A stretch of DNA of 5,250 nt from Spirochaetaceae bacterium (GTDB lineage Bacteria; Spirochaetota; Spirochaetia; Treponematales; Breznakiellaceae), in the NCBI GenBank assembly GCA_031265635.1, contig JAISCK010000157.1, forward strand, positions 1 to 5,250. The letters are read 5' to 3'. Numbering within the stretch: position 1 is the stretch's first letter; every line of letters starts with the position of its first letter. The translations under genes were made by a program, and so were the position numbers. The notes below the pieces were generated by a model. That model saw nothing but the letters and a program-made list of their open reading frames with translations. It was not told the DNA's origin and ran no database searches. Of the stretch, positions 5,127 through 5,250 are shown piece after piece.

Positions 5127-5155
5127 TTGCCGCCGGACGCGGCCTGGGGTATAGT
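5127..5155 (+). promoter_or_regulatory. Putative promoter of the 5174 gene
   Basis: TTGCCG (5127-5132) and TATAGT (5150-5155) lie 17 nt apart, matching the consensus at 4 of 6 and 5 of 6 positions. The predicted start (about 5161-5162) would fall at the AAGGAG ribosome binding site (5161-5166), leaving a leader of only about 12 nt. The true start may be slightly upstream, or another promoter may be used. Confidence 0.4.
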
Positions 5156-5173
5156 AGAATAAGGAGTAATGGT

Positions 5174-5250
5174 ATGGGTGACGCAAAACAGGCCCGGGAA
5201 CCCGCCCGGGGGCTCACTTTTGAGGATGTCTGGGCTATGTTTCAGGAAAC
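5174..5250 (+). CDS. 5' end of a TFEDVWAMFQET protein (DUF3782/PD-(D/E)XK-like family), cut by window edge
   Basis: Only 25 codons plus 2 nt are in the window. The start is set by AAGGAG (5161-5166), 7 nt upstream. After a short polar leader (MGDAKQAREPARG) comes LTFEDVWAMFQE, followed by AC, the start of a probable Thr codon. From memory, this phrase opens proteins of spirochaetes and cyanobacteria in which TFEDVWAxFQET leads into heptad repeats (QETDRKF-type coiled coil) and then a PD-(D/E)XK nuclease-like domain annotated as DUF3782. Neither later part is visible here, so the family call rests on one short motif and the function is inferred only. An overlapping ATG at 5169 opens another frame but lacks the motif. 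Confidence 0.6.
   Translation, partial: MGDAKQAREPARGLTFEDVWAMFQE

Noticed and set aside
4915..5217. 100-codon minus-strand frame over the right-hand spacer
   Set aside because: It overlaps the promoter and start of the 5174 gene, and its N-terminal part reads like low-complexity shadow sequence. No family is recognised.

Overview
The window looks like chromosomal DNA from a spirochaete, most plausibly a moderately high-GC treponeme of the termite-gut or free-living type. This is inferred from protein character only: a clade-X-like phosphofructokinase of the kind spirochaetes carry, a stand-alone NifU C-terminal domain protein, and the start of a 'TFEDVWAMFQET' coiled-coil/nuclease-family protein. 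No species call can be made without a database search.

Layout. (1) Positions 46-789, minus strand: an AT-richer gene for an unrecognised soluble protein. Its promoter-like region (about 815-840) is divergent from (2) a 21-codon reading frame at 878-943 that looks like the surviving N-terminus of an HTH antitoxin-type regulator. (3) Positions 944-1080: GC-rich, hairpin-rich, non-coding. (4) Positions 1081-1305, minus strand: a 74-residue NifU-like Fe-S scaffold/carrier. (5) Positions 1306-1502: a divergent control region with a recognisable -10/-35 pair facing each way. Two strong abutting palindromes, built from four related half-sites, fill the space between the two -35 boxes. (6) Positions 1503-4861, plus strand: a compact three-gene cluster. 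It encodes a group II phosphofructokinase with the ATP-type Gly and PPi-type Lys combination, a LarA-like (DUF2088) nickel-pincer-type racemase/epimerase starting 3 nt after the pfk stop, and a small secreted protein with an OB-fold-like core and a Gly/Pro/Arg-rich tail. (7) Positions 4862-5173: a non-coding stretch with inverted repeats, a 14-bp palindrome and a promoter. (8) Positions 5174-5250: the first 25 codons of a protein that runs out of the window.

How the genes fit together. The phosphofructokinase commits fructose 6-phosphate to glycolysis. The tightly linked LarA homologue suggests that the operon also interconverts a 2-hydroxyacid or sugar-acid stereoisomer linked to sugar catabolism or fermentation, but the substrate cannot be read from the sequence. 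The NifU-like protein is divergent and probably serves general Fe-S delivery. Its only visible link to the operon is the shared control region. The two ends of the window (46-1080 and 4862-5250) look like the more plastic parts. I saw no tRNA, rRNA, CRISPR array or complete mobile element.
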